Positions 36,559 through 44,419 of a stretch of DNA of 64,000 bases are shown here, piece by piece. The position numbers and the translations under genes were made by a program. This stretch comes from Burkholderia sp. Ax-1724. Lineage in GTDB: Bacteria; Pseudomonadota; Gammaproteobacteria; Burkholderiales; Burkholderiaceae. The notes beneath the pieces are model-generated. The model ran no database searches. It had not been told where the DNA came from and saw only the letters and a list, made by a program, of their open reading frames with translations. The stretch covers positions 1 to 64,000 of the forward strand of contig NZ_VWWL01000029.1 in the NCBI RefSeq assembly GCF_011752995.1. The letters are read 5' to 3'. Position 1 is the first letter of the stretch. Each line of letters begins with the position of its first letter.

Positions 36559-36828
36559 TCAGCCTGCCAGCTTCGACAGCAGCGGGTTCGCGAACGCAAA
36601 CAGCATTGCCACACCAACGCCAATCAGGAACGCCGCGTCGATCAGACCAGCCAGCAGGAACATCTTGGTTTGCAGCGGGTTCATCAGTTCCGGCTGACGG
36701 GCGCATGCTTCGATGTACTTGCCGCCCATCAGACCGATACCGATACAGGCGCCGATTGCACCCAGGCCGATGATGATGCCGATACCGATGGCGGTCAGAC
36801 CCTGGATGTTGGCGATGAAAGCTTGCAT
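36559..36828 (-). CDS. atpE: ATP synthase c subunit (proteolipid)
   Basis: An 89-residue hairpin of two membrane helices that forms the c-ring. The loop ARQPELMNPLQ is conserved, and the proton-binding acid is Asp64 in LAGLIDAAFLIGVGV. The glycine-rich first helix (AIGIGIIIGLGAIGACIGIG) is typical. ATG 36828 was chosen because it gives the usual MQAFIANIQG start and has AAAGGAGTGATC in front. The proton is assumed to be the coupling ion, as in related bacteria. Confidence 0.97.
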   Translation of the reverse strand: MQAFIANIQGLTAIGIGIIIGLGAIGACIGIGLMGGKYIEACARQPELMNPLQTKMFLLAGLIDAAFLIGVGVAMLFAFANPLLSKLAG

Positions 36829-36910
36829 GATCACTCCTTTGTGAAAAGTCTTTTAGAACTGGTTGGAACTGGGATTTGAAAAACTACGATTCTTTTACCG
36901 ACCGCGCAGG

Positions 36911-37762
36911 TTAGTGCGTGTCGTGTGCCTGGCCGATGTACACCAGCGTCAGCATCATGAAAATGAACGCCTGCAGCAGAACGATCAGGATGTGGAAAAT
37001 TGCCCACACGCTGCCGGCGATCACGTGGCCGATGAAGCCAAGCACCGTCGTGTCCGCGCCGAAGCTCCAGATGCTGCCGAGCAGGGCAATCAGCAGGAAC
37101 AACAGTTCGCCCGCATACATGTTGCCGAACAGCCGCATGCCGAGCGAGACCGTCTTCGCGACGAACTCGATGATGTTCAGTGCAAGGTTCGGGATCCACA
37201 GGAGCGGATGCGCGCCGAACGGAGCAGACAGCAGTTCATGCACGAAGCCGCCGACGCCCTTGATCTTGAAGTTGTAGTAAATCATCAGCACGAACACGCC
37301 GAGTGCGATGCCGATGGTGCCGTTCAGGTCGGCGGTCGGCACGATGCGGTGGTGCGGAATCACTTCGGACAGACCCAGCCAGCCGATCACGCGGCCCGGC
37401 AGGTCGACGGGAATAAAGTCGAGGGAGTTCATCAGCGCGACCCAGACGAACACGGTCAGCGCGAGCGGAGCGATGAAAGTACGCGAGCCGTGGATCATCG
37501 CCTTCGATTGATCCTCGACCATTTCGACGAGCATTTCGATCGCGCACTGGAAACGGCCCGGCACGCCGGACGTTGCCTTGCGGGCAGCGAGATGCAGCAC
37601 GAAGATGGTGACCAGGCCGCAAACGATCGACCAGAAGAGGGTGTCCAGATTCCACACGTGGATGTCGAAAATCGACGTCTGGTGCGCGGTGGAAAAGTTC
37701 TGCAAGTGGTGCGCAATGTACTCGGACGGGTCCATTGCTCGCGTGCCTTCGCTAGCTGCCAT
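36911..37762 (-). CDS. atpB: ATP synthase a subunit
   Basis: A 283-residue integral membrane subunit that forms the proton half-channels against the c-ring. The essential arginine lies in TVSLGMRLFGNMYAGELLFLL. Another family element is PVDLPGRVIGWLGLSEV with the preceding NSLDFIP. Six or so hydrophobic segments are visible. The start at 37762 (MAASEGTRAMDPSEYIAHH) is preferred to an upstream frame start at 37864. ATG 37735 is also possible. Confidence 0.96.
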   Translation of the reverse strand: MAASEGTRAMDPSEYIAHHLQNFSTAHQTSIFDIHVWNLDTLFWSIVCGLVTIFVLHLAARKATSGVPGRFQCAIEMLVEMVEDQSKAMIHGSRTFIAPLALTVFVWVALMNSLDFIPVDLPGRVIGWLGLSEVIPHHRIVPTADLNGTIGIALGVFVLMIYYNFKIKGVGGFVHELLSAPFGAHPLLWIPNLALNIIEFVAKTVSLGMRLFGNMYAGELLFLLIALLGSIWSFGADTTVLGFIGHVIAGSVWAIFHILIVLLQAFIFMMLTLVYIGQAHDTH

Positions 37763-37927
37763 ATCGTTAAAGCCACCCAAATTGTCGAAAATCGTTTGAG
37801 GCCGTTCCCGCCGAAATACTCTATTGCGGGAACGCGCCGGGTGCAGGCCCTGTCTCATCCGCACACCCGTGCCGACGCCACGCGCCGGCCTTAAATTCTT
37901 CGTGCTGCTATTTTTGGTACTGCTACC

Positions 37928-38473
37928 TTAGCGCCACGCCAAGGCAATCCAGTAAGTCTTCAGCGCGATGAGGTAGGTCACGAGCAGCGGAATCCAGCGC
38001 ACATCGTGATACCAGAAGGCGATGCCTACAAACATCGCGATCGTTGTCCCCATCTTGAGCGCTTCGCCGATCATCCAGCTCATCACTGTCTCGACGCCGC
38101 GCTGCTTTATCAAACGTGCCGCGAACAACGCGCCCGGCACCCAACAGATCGCTCCCCCCAGGAACGCGGACAGCGCAGCAGCGCCCGGCGGCTTATAAAA
38201 CAGCCACCACGCCAGCGTAGCAACCAGGGACAAAACCACTTGCGCCGCAACGACCCTGAAAGGCGTCACCCGCGATGGACGACCCACGTCAGGACCAAAC
38301 AGCTTTTCTGCCTCGGCCCGCGTGAGCGGAACGATGTTGTTATCTTCCTGCCCGTCATCCCATGCTTCGGCCGGGTCGAACTGCCGGCTGGAGGACGCAT
38401 CGGAAGCGGAGCGTTCTGCGCGGTGTTCGTCGTGCCCATTCTTCGGCGACAGATTCGACGTTTTGACCGCCAT
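37928..38473 (-). CDS. atpI: ATP synthase protein I
   Basis: A 181-residue membrane protein at the head of the atp operon, thought to help c-ring assembly. A hydrophilic N-terminal region of about 70 residues precedes four hydrophobic segments, for example VVAAQVVLSLVATLAWWLFY and ALSAFLGGAICWVPGALFAA. The GGAICWVPGALFAARLI segment is typical of AtpI. A sigma70-type promoter is about 80 bp upstream. Confidence 0.9.
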   Translation of the reverse strand: MAVKTSNLSPKNGHDEHRAERSASDASSSRQFDPAEAWDDGQEDNNIVPLTRAEAEKLFGPDVGRPSRVTPFRVVAAQVVLSLVATLAWWLFYKPPGAAALSAFLGGAICWVPGALFAARLIKQRGVETVMSWMIGEALKMGTTIAMFVGIAFWYHDVRWIPLLVTYLIALKTYWIALAWR

Positions 38474-39058
38474 CGCAATGTTCCGAAAGTCTCTTTCCAG
38501 CCCGCGAGCTTACGCAGCGCTTACGGGGTTGCCGTGCAATTAAATCCGGGCGATTGTAAGCGATAGTTGCAGGCAATTCAAGACTTTAGGCCGCGCTATA
38601 ACGGCGTGAAACTTGGGCCCACGATACGGTAAAACGCTTGCTGGCAGCGCGAAACACGTCAAATGTAAGGCAGGCGTGGGACGACAAAACCATGGCTCCC
38701 GATCGCATGGATCGAAGCTTGCCGGCAGGCTGTTTCGACGTTATGGCAGACGTCTCGGAAATGCAACAAATGCGGTTTTTTTCGGGGAGAACTGGCGCCG
38801 TTTCGTGCTGGCAGCGTCTATGCGGGGAACATGTTTACGCGAGTGTATCTGCCCGCTTGCGATAGCAGGCCGTAAGGATTGCCGTGGCCGTCGATCTACC
38901 ATTGCAGCCCACTCAAACCTGGCATGGCTGATTATTTGGCCGATACTATTCAGGAATCCATGATAATTGGAAAGCATGTTCGTTAGTCAAAAAACGATTC
39001 ACGAGGCAAGGTTCGAGGGCGCCCGGAACCGCAGCGCCCTACCCTCATTGATCGTCGG
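38474..39058. other. Intergenic region between atpI and parB
   Basis: About 585 bases hold the atp promoter near 38553-38581, but no gene I can support. A 116-codon plus-strand frame (38613-38963) is Arg/Cys-rich and lacks a ribosome site or family resemblance. The stretch near 38900-39000 is AT-richer. No repeat or terminator stands out. Confidence 0.5.
38553..38581 (-). promoter_or_regulatory. Sigma70-type promoter of the atp operon
   Basis: On the minus strand TTGAAT (38581-38576), exactly 17 bp, then TACAAT (38558-38553). It lies about 80 bp before atpI and could drive all nine atp genes. Confidence 0.75.
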
Positions 39059-39946
39059 TCAGACGTTGGCATTGCCGCGCAAGCGGACAAGAATGCCTTC
39101 TAGGGCGTCGAGATCGCCGAAGTCCACGAGCACCTGGCCACGGCCACGCCGGCCGAGTTTGATTTTCACGGTCGACGCCAGCAGGTCCGAGAGTTCCTCT
39201 TCGAGACGCCGCGTATCGCGCCCGCCATCCGGATTCGCGCGGGCCTTGACCGTGGGCGTCGTCTTCGTCGTCATCGCGACGAGCTTTTCGGTCTCGCGCA
39301 CCGAGAGGCGTTTGTTGACGACCTGGTTGGCCAGCGTGATCTGCGTCGCGGCATCGACGGCGAGCAACGCGCGAGCGTGGCCCATGTCGAGATCTCCGGC
39401 GAGCAGCATCGTTTGCACCGGCGCCGCGAGATTGAGCAGACGCAGCAGATTCGACACCGCGCTGCGCGAGCGGCCAACCGATTCCGCCGCCTGCTCGTGC
39501 GTGAAGTGGAATTCGTCGAGCAAACGCTGGATGCCCTGCGCTTCTTCGAGCGGATTCAGATCTTCGCGCTGAATGTTCTCGATCAGCGCCATCGCGGCGG
39601 CGGCCTGGTCCGGCACGTCCTTCACGAGCACCGGCACCTCTTCAAGGCCGGCAAGGCGTGCGGCACGGAAACGTCGTTCACCGGCGATGATCTCGTATTT
39701 GTCCGCGGAGATCGGGCGCACCAGAATCGGCTGCATCAGCCCCTGCGCGCGGATGCTGGCCGCGAGTTCCTGCAGCGCGCCCTCGTCCATGCGCGTGCGC
39801 GGCTGGTATTTGCCGGCCTGCATCTTGCTGAGCGGTAGCACGTTCGGCGCACCCTCGATCGCCACCGCCTCGGTGATATCCGCGGTGCCGCCGAGCAATG
39901 CCTCCAGACCGCGGCCCAATCCTTTCTTTCTTGCTACTGCGTTCAT
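39059..39946 (-). CDS. parB: Chromosome partitioning protein ParB
   Basis: A 295-residue CTP-dependent DNA clamp that loads at parS and spreads. It starts MNAVARKKGLGRGLEALLGG, the ParA-activating N-terminal peptide. The CTP-binding region holds YEIIAGERRFRAARLAGLEE, and the helix-turn-helix is FTHEQAAESVGRSRSAVSNL. The C-terminal dimer domain has the LEEELSDLLASTVKIK and GRGQVLVDFGDLDAL pieces. ATG 39946 is preferred to 39964. It follows parA by 18 bp. Two exact parS sites lie within 4 kb. Confidence 0.97.
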   Translation of the reverse strand: MNAVARKKGLGRGLEALLGGTADITEAVAIEGAPNVLPLSKMQAGKYQPRTRMDEGALQELAASIRAQGLMQPILVRPISADKYEIIAGERRFRAARLAGLEEVPVLVKDVPDQAAAAMALIENIQREDLNPLEEAQGIQRLLDEFHFTHEQAAESVGRSRSAVSNLLRLLNLAAPVQTMLLAGDLDMGHARALLAVDAATQITLANQVVNKRLSVRETEKLVAMTTKTTPTVKARANPDGGRDTRRLEEELSDLLASTVKIKLGRRGRGQVLVDFGDLDALEGILVRLRGNANV

Positions 39947-39964
39947 CGTGCTTCCTCGATCCAC

Positions 39965-40756
39965 TTAGGATGCTTGGGGCGCGTCGTTCAATGCGCGCAC
40001 CCGCTCAATCATTTCCGCGCCGAACTGCACGTAGGCCTGCGCGCCACGCGACGCCCTGTCGAACACCACGCCGGGCAGCCCATAGCTGGGCGCCTCGGCA
40101 AGCCGTACGTTGCGCGGGATCACCGCGTCGAACACCTTGTCGCCGAAATGCTCTTTCAGTTGATCCGAAACCTGCTGTTGCAATGTGATGCGCGGATCGA
40201 ACATCACGCGCAGCAAACCGATCACCTTCAGGTCACGGTTCAGATTGGCGTGAACCTGCTTGATCGTATTGACGAGGTCGGACAGGCCTTCGAGCGCGAA
40301 GTATTCGCACTGCATCGGGATCACGACGCCATGCGCGGAGCACAGCCCGTTGAGCGTGAGCAGCGACAATGCGGGTGGGCAATCGATCAACACGAAGTCG
40401 TATTCGCTCTCGACCGCCGCAAGCGCCACCTTCAACTGACGCTCGCGATTTTGCATGCTGACCAGTTCCACCTCGGCGCCCGCGAGTTCGCGATTCGCGG
40501 GCAACACATCGTAGCCGACCGCTTCCGGCCGCACGCGCGCATCGGCCACGGACACGTTATCCACGAGCACTTCGTAGACAGTGTTCGTACATTCGGCCTT
40601 ATCGATGCCGCTCCCCATCGTGGCATTGCCCTGCGGGTCCAGATCGATGAGAAGAACTCGCTGTCCCTGCGCTGCCAGGCTCGCGGCCAGATTGACTGTG
40701 GTGGTGGTCTTGCCGACACCACCCTTCTGGTTCGCAACGCAGAAGATTTTTGCCAT
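39965..40756 (-). CDS. parA: Chromosome partitioning ATPase ParA
   Basis: A 263-residue ATPase of the ParA/Soj group that moves ParB-parS complexes to the daughter halves. The deviant Walker A is NQKGGVGKTTTTVNLAASLA near the start. The second motif is LLIDLDPQGNATMGSGI, and IDCPPALSLLTLNGL follows. The short N-terminus without an HTH domain is the chromosomal type. It is in a row with rsmG and parB. Confidence 0.97.
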   Translation of the reverse strand: MAKIFCVANQKGGVGKTTTTVNLAASLAAQGQRVLLIDLDPQGNATMGSGIDKAECTNTVYEVLVDNVSVADARVRPEAVGYDVLPANRELAGAEVELVSMQNRERQLKVALAAVESEYDFVLIDCPPALSLLTLNGLCSAHGVVIPMQCEYFALEGLSDLVNTIKQVHANLNRDLKVIGLLRVMFDPRITLQQQVSDQLKEHFGDKVFDAVIPRNVRLAEAPSYGLPGVVFDRASRGAQAYVQFGAEMIERVRALNDAPQAS

Positions 40757-40828
40757 CGTTGGTGTGTCCCTTTTGCTGCTTGATGAAGTGAAGATCGTTG
40801 AGGATGCGGGTCGCCGTGGGAGTGGCCG

Positions 40829-41512
40829 TCAGCTTTCCGCGCCCAGCCGAACCTTGATCAGGTGCCGTTCGGCGTCGAGCGACGGCACGTTCAGCCGGAT
40901 GATCCGTTCCACGTGGGCGCCCGCCGGCAGACGCCCGATTTCACCGTCCGGCTGCACGCCCTTCATCGCCCAGATCGCGCCCTGCTCCGCAACCAGGTGA
41001 CGGGCCAGTGTAACGAAATCCGTGAGTTCTGCGAATGCGCGCGAAACGATTACGTCGAACTTTGCCGGTACTTCGGCGCCGGGCCGCAATGTCTCGACGC
41101 GTCCCGTCACGACCGACAGATTCGCGAGACCCAGCTCGGCCTTCGCCTGAGCCTGGAAAGCCGTCTTTTTATGAACAATATCGTTCGTGGTGACGGTCCA
41201 TTCGGGCAGTACGATTGCCAGCACGATCCCGGGCAAGCCGCCGCCCGAACCGACGTCGAGCACAGAAGACGGGCCGAGCGGCGCGAGATGCGGCACGATC
41301 GAAAGAGAATCGAGAATATGCTGGACCAGCATTTGCCGCGGATCGCGAATCGCCGTCAGGTTGTAGACGTTATTCCACTTCGCCAACAGGGCGACGTAAT
41401 CAAGCAGCTTGCGTTGCTGAACGTCGCTCAGGTCGAGGCCCAGCTCACGGACACCATCCGCCAGCAGCGACGCCAGGGCCTGCTGATCGATACCCCTCTG
41501 CCCTGCCGTCAT
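40829..41512 (-). CDS. rsmG: 16S rRNA (guanine527-N7)-methyltransferase
   Basis: A 227-residue SAM-dependent enzyme (old name GidB) that methylates G527 of 16S rRNA. The SAM site is SSVLDVGSGGGLPGIVLAI. KWNNVYNLTAIRDPRQML and IVSRAFAELTDFVTLARHL are typical. Its start overlaps the mnmG stop by 4 bp, so the two are likely translationally coupled. Confidence 0.96.
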   Translation of the reverse strand: MTAGQRGIDQQALASLLADGVRELGLDLSDVQQRKLLDYVALLAKWNNVYNLTAIRDPRQMLVQHILDSLSIVPHLAPLGPSSVLDVGSGGGLPGIVLAIVLPEWTVTTNDIVHKKTAFQAQAKAELGLANLSVVTGRVETLRPGAEVPAKFDVIVSRAFAELTDFVTLARHLVAEQGAIWAMKGVQPDGEIGRLPAGAHVERIIRLNVPSLDAERHLIKVRLGAES

Positions 41513-43467
41513 TGCACCACCGGCTTGCTGTCGGTGCCGGGTTCGGCGGGCTTCGCCGGACGCCGCCCAAGGCCTCGCTTCAGATGAACCATCAGCAACG
41601 AGATAGCCGCCGGCGTGATGCCCGAGATACGGGATGCCTGGCCAATCGTTTCCGGCCGGAACTGCGTCAGCTTCTGGCGTGCCTCGAACGACAGCCCGCG
41701 AACCTCTGCGTAGTCGAGCCCTTCCGGCAGACGCGTGTTTTCGTGCGCCTCGTTGCGTTCGATTTCATCGGCCTGGCGATCGATGTAGCCCTGATATTTG
41801 ATGCCGATCTCGATCTGCTCCTTGATCTGAGCGAGCAGTACGTCGTCTTCGGCGAGCACTTCGGGCGCACCGCACGTGCCGCTACGCAAGCCGCAGACGC
41901 CGTCGTAGCTCACGCCCGGTCGACGGAGCAAGTCCGCGAGGCTGTATTCGTGGTCGATCGGCTTGCCGAGCAGTGCCGTCGCTTCGTCGGCAGATAACGT
42001 CTTAGGATTGACCCACGTCGTACGAAGGCGCTCTGTTTCACGTGAAACAGCGTCGCGCTTGCGGCTGAACGCGTCCCAACGGGCGTCATCGATCACGCCC
42101 AACTCGCGGCCGATCTCGGTCAGGCGCATGTCGGCGTTGTCTTCGCGCAGGCTCAGGCGGTATTCGGCACGGCTTGTGAACATCCGGTACGGCTCGGACA
42201 CCCCGCGCGTGACCAGATCGTCGACCAGCACGCCCAGATAGGCCTGATCGCGACGCGGGCACCATGCGTCCTTGCCCTGAACGTGCAAACCGGCATTGAT
42301 ACCGGCCAGCATGCCCTGCGCCGCCGCCTCTTCATAGCCAGTCGTCCCGTTGATCTGCCCTGCGAAGAACAGCCCGCTAATCACCTTGGTTTCCAGCGAT
42401 GCCTTCAATCCGCGAGGATCGAAATAGTCGTACTCGATTGCATAACCGGGTCGCAGGATATGCGCATGCTCCAAACCGCGCATCGAACGCACCAGTTCGA
42501 GCTGCACGTCGAACGGCAGGCTCGTGGAAATCCCGTTCGGGTAGAACTCGTTGGTCGTCAGCCCTTCCGGTTCCAGGAAAATCTGATGCGATTCCTTCGA
42601 CGCGAAACGGTGAATCTTGTCCTCAATCGACGGGCAATAGCGCGGCCCGACCCCTTCGATCACGCCCGTGTACATCGGCGAACGGTCGAGGCCGCTACGA
42701 ATAATGTCGTGGGTGTGCTGATTCGTATGCGTGACCCAGCACGGCACTTGCCGCGGATGCTGCTCGACGCGCCCGAGGAACGAAAACACCGGCACCGGGT
42801 CCAGATCGCCCGGCTGCTCTTCGAGTTGCGAGAAATCGATCGTACGGCCGTCGATACGCGGCGGCGTACCAGTCTTGAGCCGTCCCTGCGGCAGCTTCAG
42901 CTCCTTCAGGCGTGCGGACAGCGAAACCGCAGCCGGATCACCCGCGCGGCCACCGGTGTAGTTGTTCAGACCGACGTGAATCTTGCCGTCGAGGAACGTA
43001 CCCGCAGTCAGCACCACGGCGCGCGAGCGGAAACGGATGCCCACTTGCGTAACGGCGCCGGCCACGCGGTCGCCCTCGACCATCAGGTCGTCGACGGCCT
43101 GCTGGAACAGCCACAGATTCGGCTGATTTTCCAGACGATGACGGATCGCCGCCTTATAGAGCACGCGGTCGGCCTGAGCGCGCGTCGCACGCACCGCCGG
43201 CCCCTTCGACGAGTTCAGGATACGGAACTGGATGCCGCTTTCGTCGGTGGCGGCCGCCATGGCGCCGCCGAGCGCGTCGACTTCCTTGACCAGATGGCCT
43301 TTGCCAATGCCGCCGATCGACGGATTGCAGCTCATCTGCCCAAGGGTTTCGATGTTGTGGGTCAAGAGCAGTGTCTTATTACCCATGCGCGCCGATGCCA
43401 AAGCGGCTTCGGTGCCGGCATGACCGCCGCCAACGACGATTACGTCAAATTCTGTGGGAAAAAGCAT
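41509..43467 (-). CDS. mnmG: tRNA uridine-5-carboxymethylaminomethyl modification enzyme MnmG
   Basis: A 652-residue FAD enzyme (old name GidA) that, with MnmE, modifies the wobble uridine of several tRNAs. The FAD site is FDVIVVGGGHAGTEAALASA. The family motifs CNPSIGGIGKGHLVKEVDALGG and GQINGTTGYEEAAAQGMLAG are intact. Length is normal. An exact parS site lies inside the frame at 42034-42049, with no visible break in the protein. Confidence 0.98.
   Translation of the reverse strand: MLFPTEFDVIVVGGGHAGTEAALASARMGNKTLLLTHNIETLGQMSCNPSIGGIGKGHLVKEVDALGGAMAAATDESGIQFRILNSSKGPAVRATRAQADRVLYKAAIRHRLENQPNLWLFQQAVDDLMVEGDRVAGAVTQVGIRFRSRAVVLTAGTFLDGKIHVGLNNYTGGRAGDPAAVSLSARLKELKLPQGRLKTGTPPRIDGRTIDFSQLEEQPGDLDPVPVFSFLGRVEQHPRQVPCWVTHTNQHTHDIIRSGLDRSPMYTGVIEGVGPRYCPSIEDKIHRFASKESHQIFLEPEGLTTNEFYPNGISTSLPFDVQLELVRSMRGLEHAHILRPGYAIEYDYFDPRGLKASLETKVISGLFFAGQINGTTGYEEAAAQGMLAGINAGLHVQGKDAWCPRRDQAYLGVLVDDLVTRGVSEPYRMFTSRAEYRLSLREDNADMRLTEIGRELGVIDDARWDAFSRKRDAVSRETERLRTTWVNPKTLSADEATALLGKPIDHEYSLADLLRRPGVSYDGVCGLRSGTCGAPEVLAEDDVLLAQIKEQIEIGIKYQGYIDRQADEIERNEAHENTRLPEGLDYAEVRGLSFEARQKLTQFRPETIGQASRISGITPAAISLLMVHLKRGLGRRPAKPAEPGTDSKPVVQ
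42034..42049. promoter_or_regulatory. parS centromere site inside mnmG
   Basis: TGTTTCACGTGAAACA matches the conserved chromosomal parS 16-mer exactly. ParB is encoded 2 kb away. It encodes ...VSRETE... within the MnmG frame, so the site and the protein share the sequence. Confidence 0.93.
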
Positions 43468-43572
43468 CGCGGGATCTCACGCCAGATCGTCGCGTGAGCC
43501 TCAAAGGAAAATGTATGGGCGAATTATAACGGGTTCAGTTTCGGCCCGAATTTCGTCCGAATGGCTAACGAA

Positions 43573-43610
43573 TAAAAAAAGCGGTGTGTTTCACGTGAAA
43601 CACACCGCTT
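43573..43610 (-). terminator. parS palindrome acting as livF terminator
   Basis: On the minus strand the same perfect palindrome is followed by TTTTT and TTATTCG. It lies just 33 bp after the livF stop, which is the form and place of an intrinsic terminator. Confidence 0.6.
43579..43610. promoter_or_regulatory. parS site within a perfect 32-bp palindrome
   Basis: The exact parS 16-mer TGTTTCACGTGAAACA lies at 43587-43602. Its flanks extend the symmetry to 32 bp (AAGCGGTG... on one side and ...CACCGCTT on the other). It lies between mnmG and livF. Confidence 0.93.
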
Positions 43611-43642
43611 AAAAGACCGCCATCAGCAGAAAAGGTGCTGTG

Positions 43643-44419
43643 CTACGCCACTTTTTTCGCCAGGCCAAGATAGGTTTCGATCACGCGCGGATTCTGTGCG
43701 AGATCCGCTGCCGGTCCTTCGAGTGCCAACTCGCCGGTTTCGAGTACATAGCCGTAGTCGGAAATTTGCAGCGCGGCGCGTGCGTTCTGCTCGATCAGCA
43801 GCGTGGCAACACCCGTCTGCCGCAGCGCACTGATGATGTGGAAAATCTCCTTCACGATCAGCGGTGCGAGACCGAGGCTCGGCTCGTCGAGCATCAGCAG
43901 ATCGGGCTTGCCCATCAGCGCGCGACCGACCGCCAGCATCTGCCGCTCGCCACCTGACAGCGTGCCAGCTTCCTGCTTGCGGCGCTCCTTCAGTCGTGGA
44001 AACAGCTCGAACACCGGTTCAAGCTGATCGAGGAAATTCCGCTCCCCTGCCCGCTTGCGCCGGTAAGCGCCGAGCACGAGGTTATCTTCGACCGTCATCG
44101 ACGCAAATAGCTCGCGCTTTTCCGGCACCAGACACATGCCGCGTGCGACCCGCTTCTCGACCGGTATCGCGCTGACGTCCTCGCCGCGATAGTTGATCGC
44201 GCCCTTCGCATGGCCGGTGCCCGGCAACGCGCCCATGATTGCGTTCAGCAGCGTGGACTTGCCCGCGCCATTCGGACCGATCACCGAAACGATTTGTCCT
44301 GCCCGCACCCGGATCGCCGCGCCGTGCAGCGCCTCGACCTTGCCGTAACGGACCGATAGACCGTCCACGTCGAGAATCGGCGCCGCGGCCGCTACACCCG
44401 TCGTCATTGTGTTCTCCAT
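43643..44419 (-). CDS. livF: Branched-chain amino acid ABC transporter ATPase LivF
   Basis: A 258-residue ATPase of the HAAT family, cytoplasmic. Walker A is VIGPNGAGKSTLLNAIMG, the signature is GTLSGGERQMLAVGRALMG, and Walker B is PDLLMLDEPSLGLAPL. ATG 44419 overlaps the TGA of the LivM-LivG fusion by one base, which suggests coupled translation. It is the last gene of this Liv cluster and is followed by the parS/terminator palindrome. Confidence 0.94.
   Translation of the reverse strand: MENTMTTGVAAAAPILDVDGLSVRYGKVEALHGAAIRVRAGQIVSVIGPNGAGKSTLLNAIMGALPGTGHAKGAINYRGEDVSAIPVEKRVARGMCLVPEKRELFASMTVEDNLVLGAYRRKRAGERNFLDQLEPVFELFPRLKERRKQEAGTLSGGERQMLAVGRALMGKPDLLMLDEPSLGLAPLIVKEIFHIISALRQTGVATLLIEQNARAALQISDYGYVLETGELALEGPAADLAQNPRVIETYLGLAKKVA

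Noticed and set aside
38613..38963. 116-codon frame upstream of the atp promoter
   Set aside because: Arg/Cys-rich, no ribosome site, and parallel to no known operon. Most likely noncoding.
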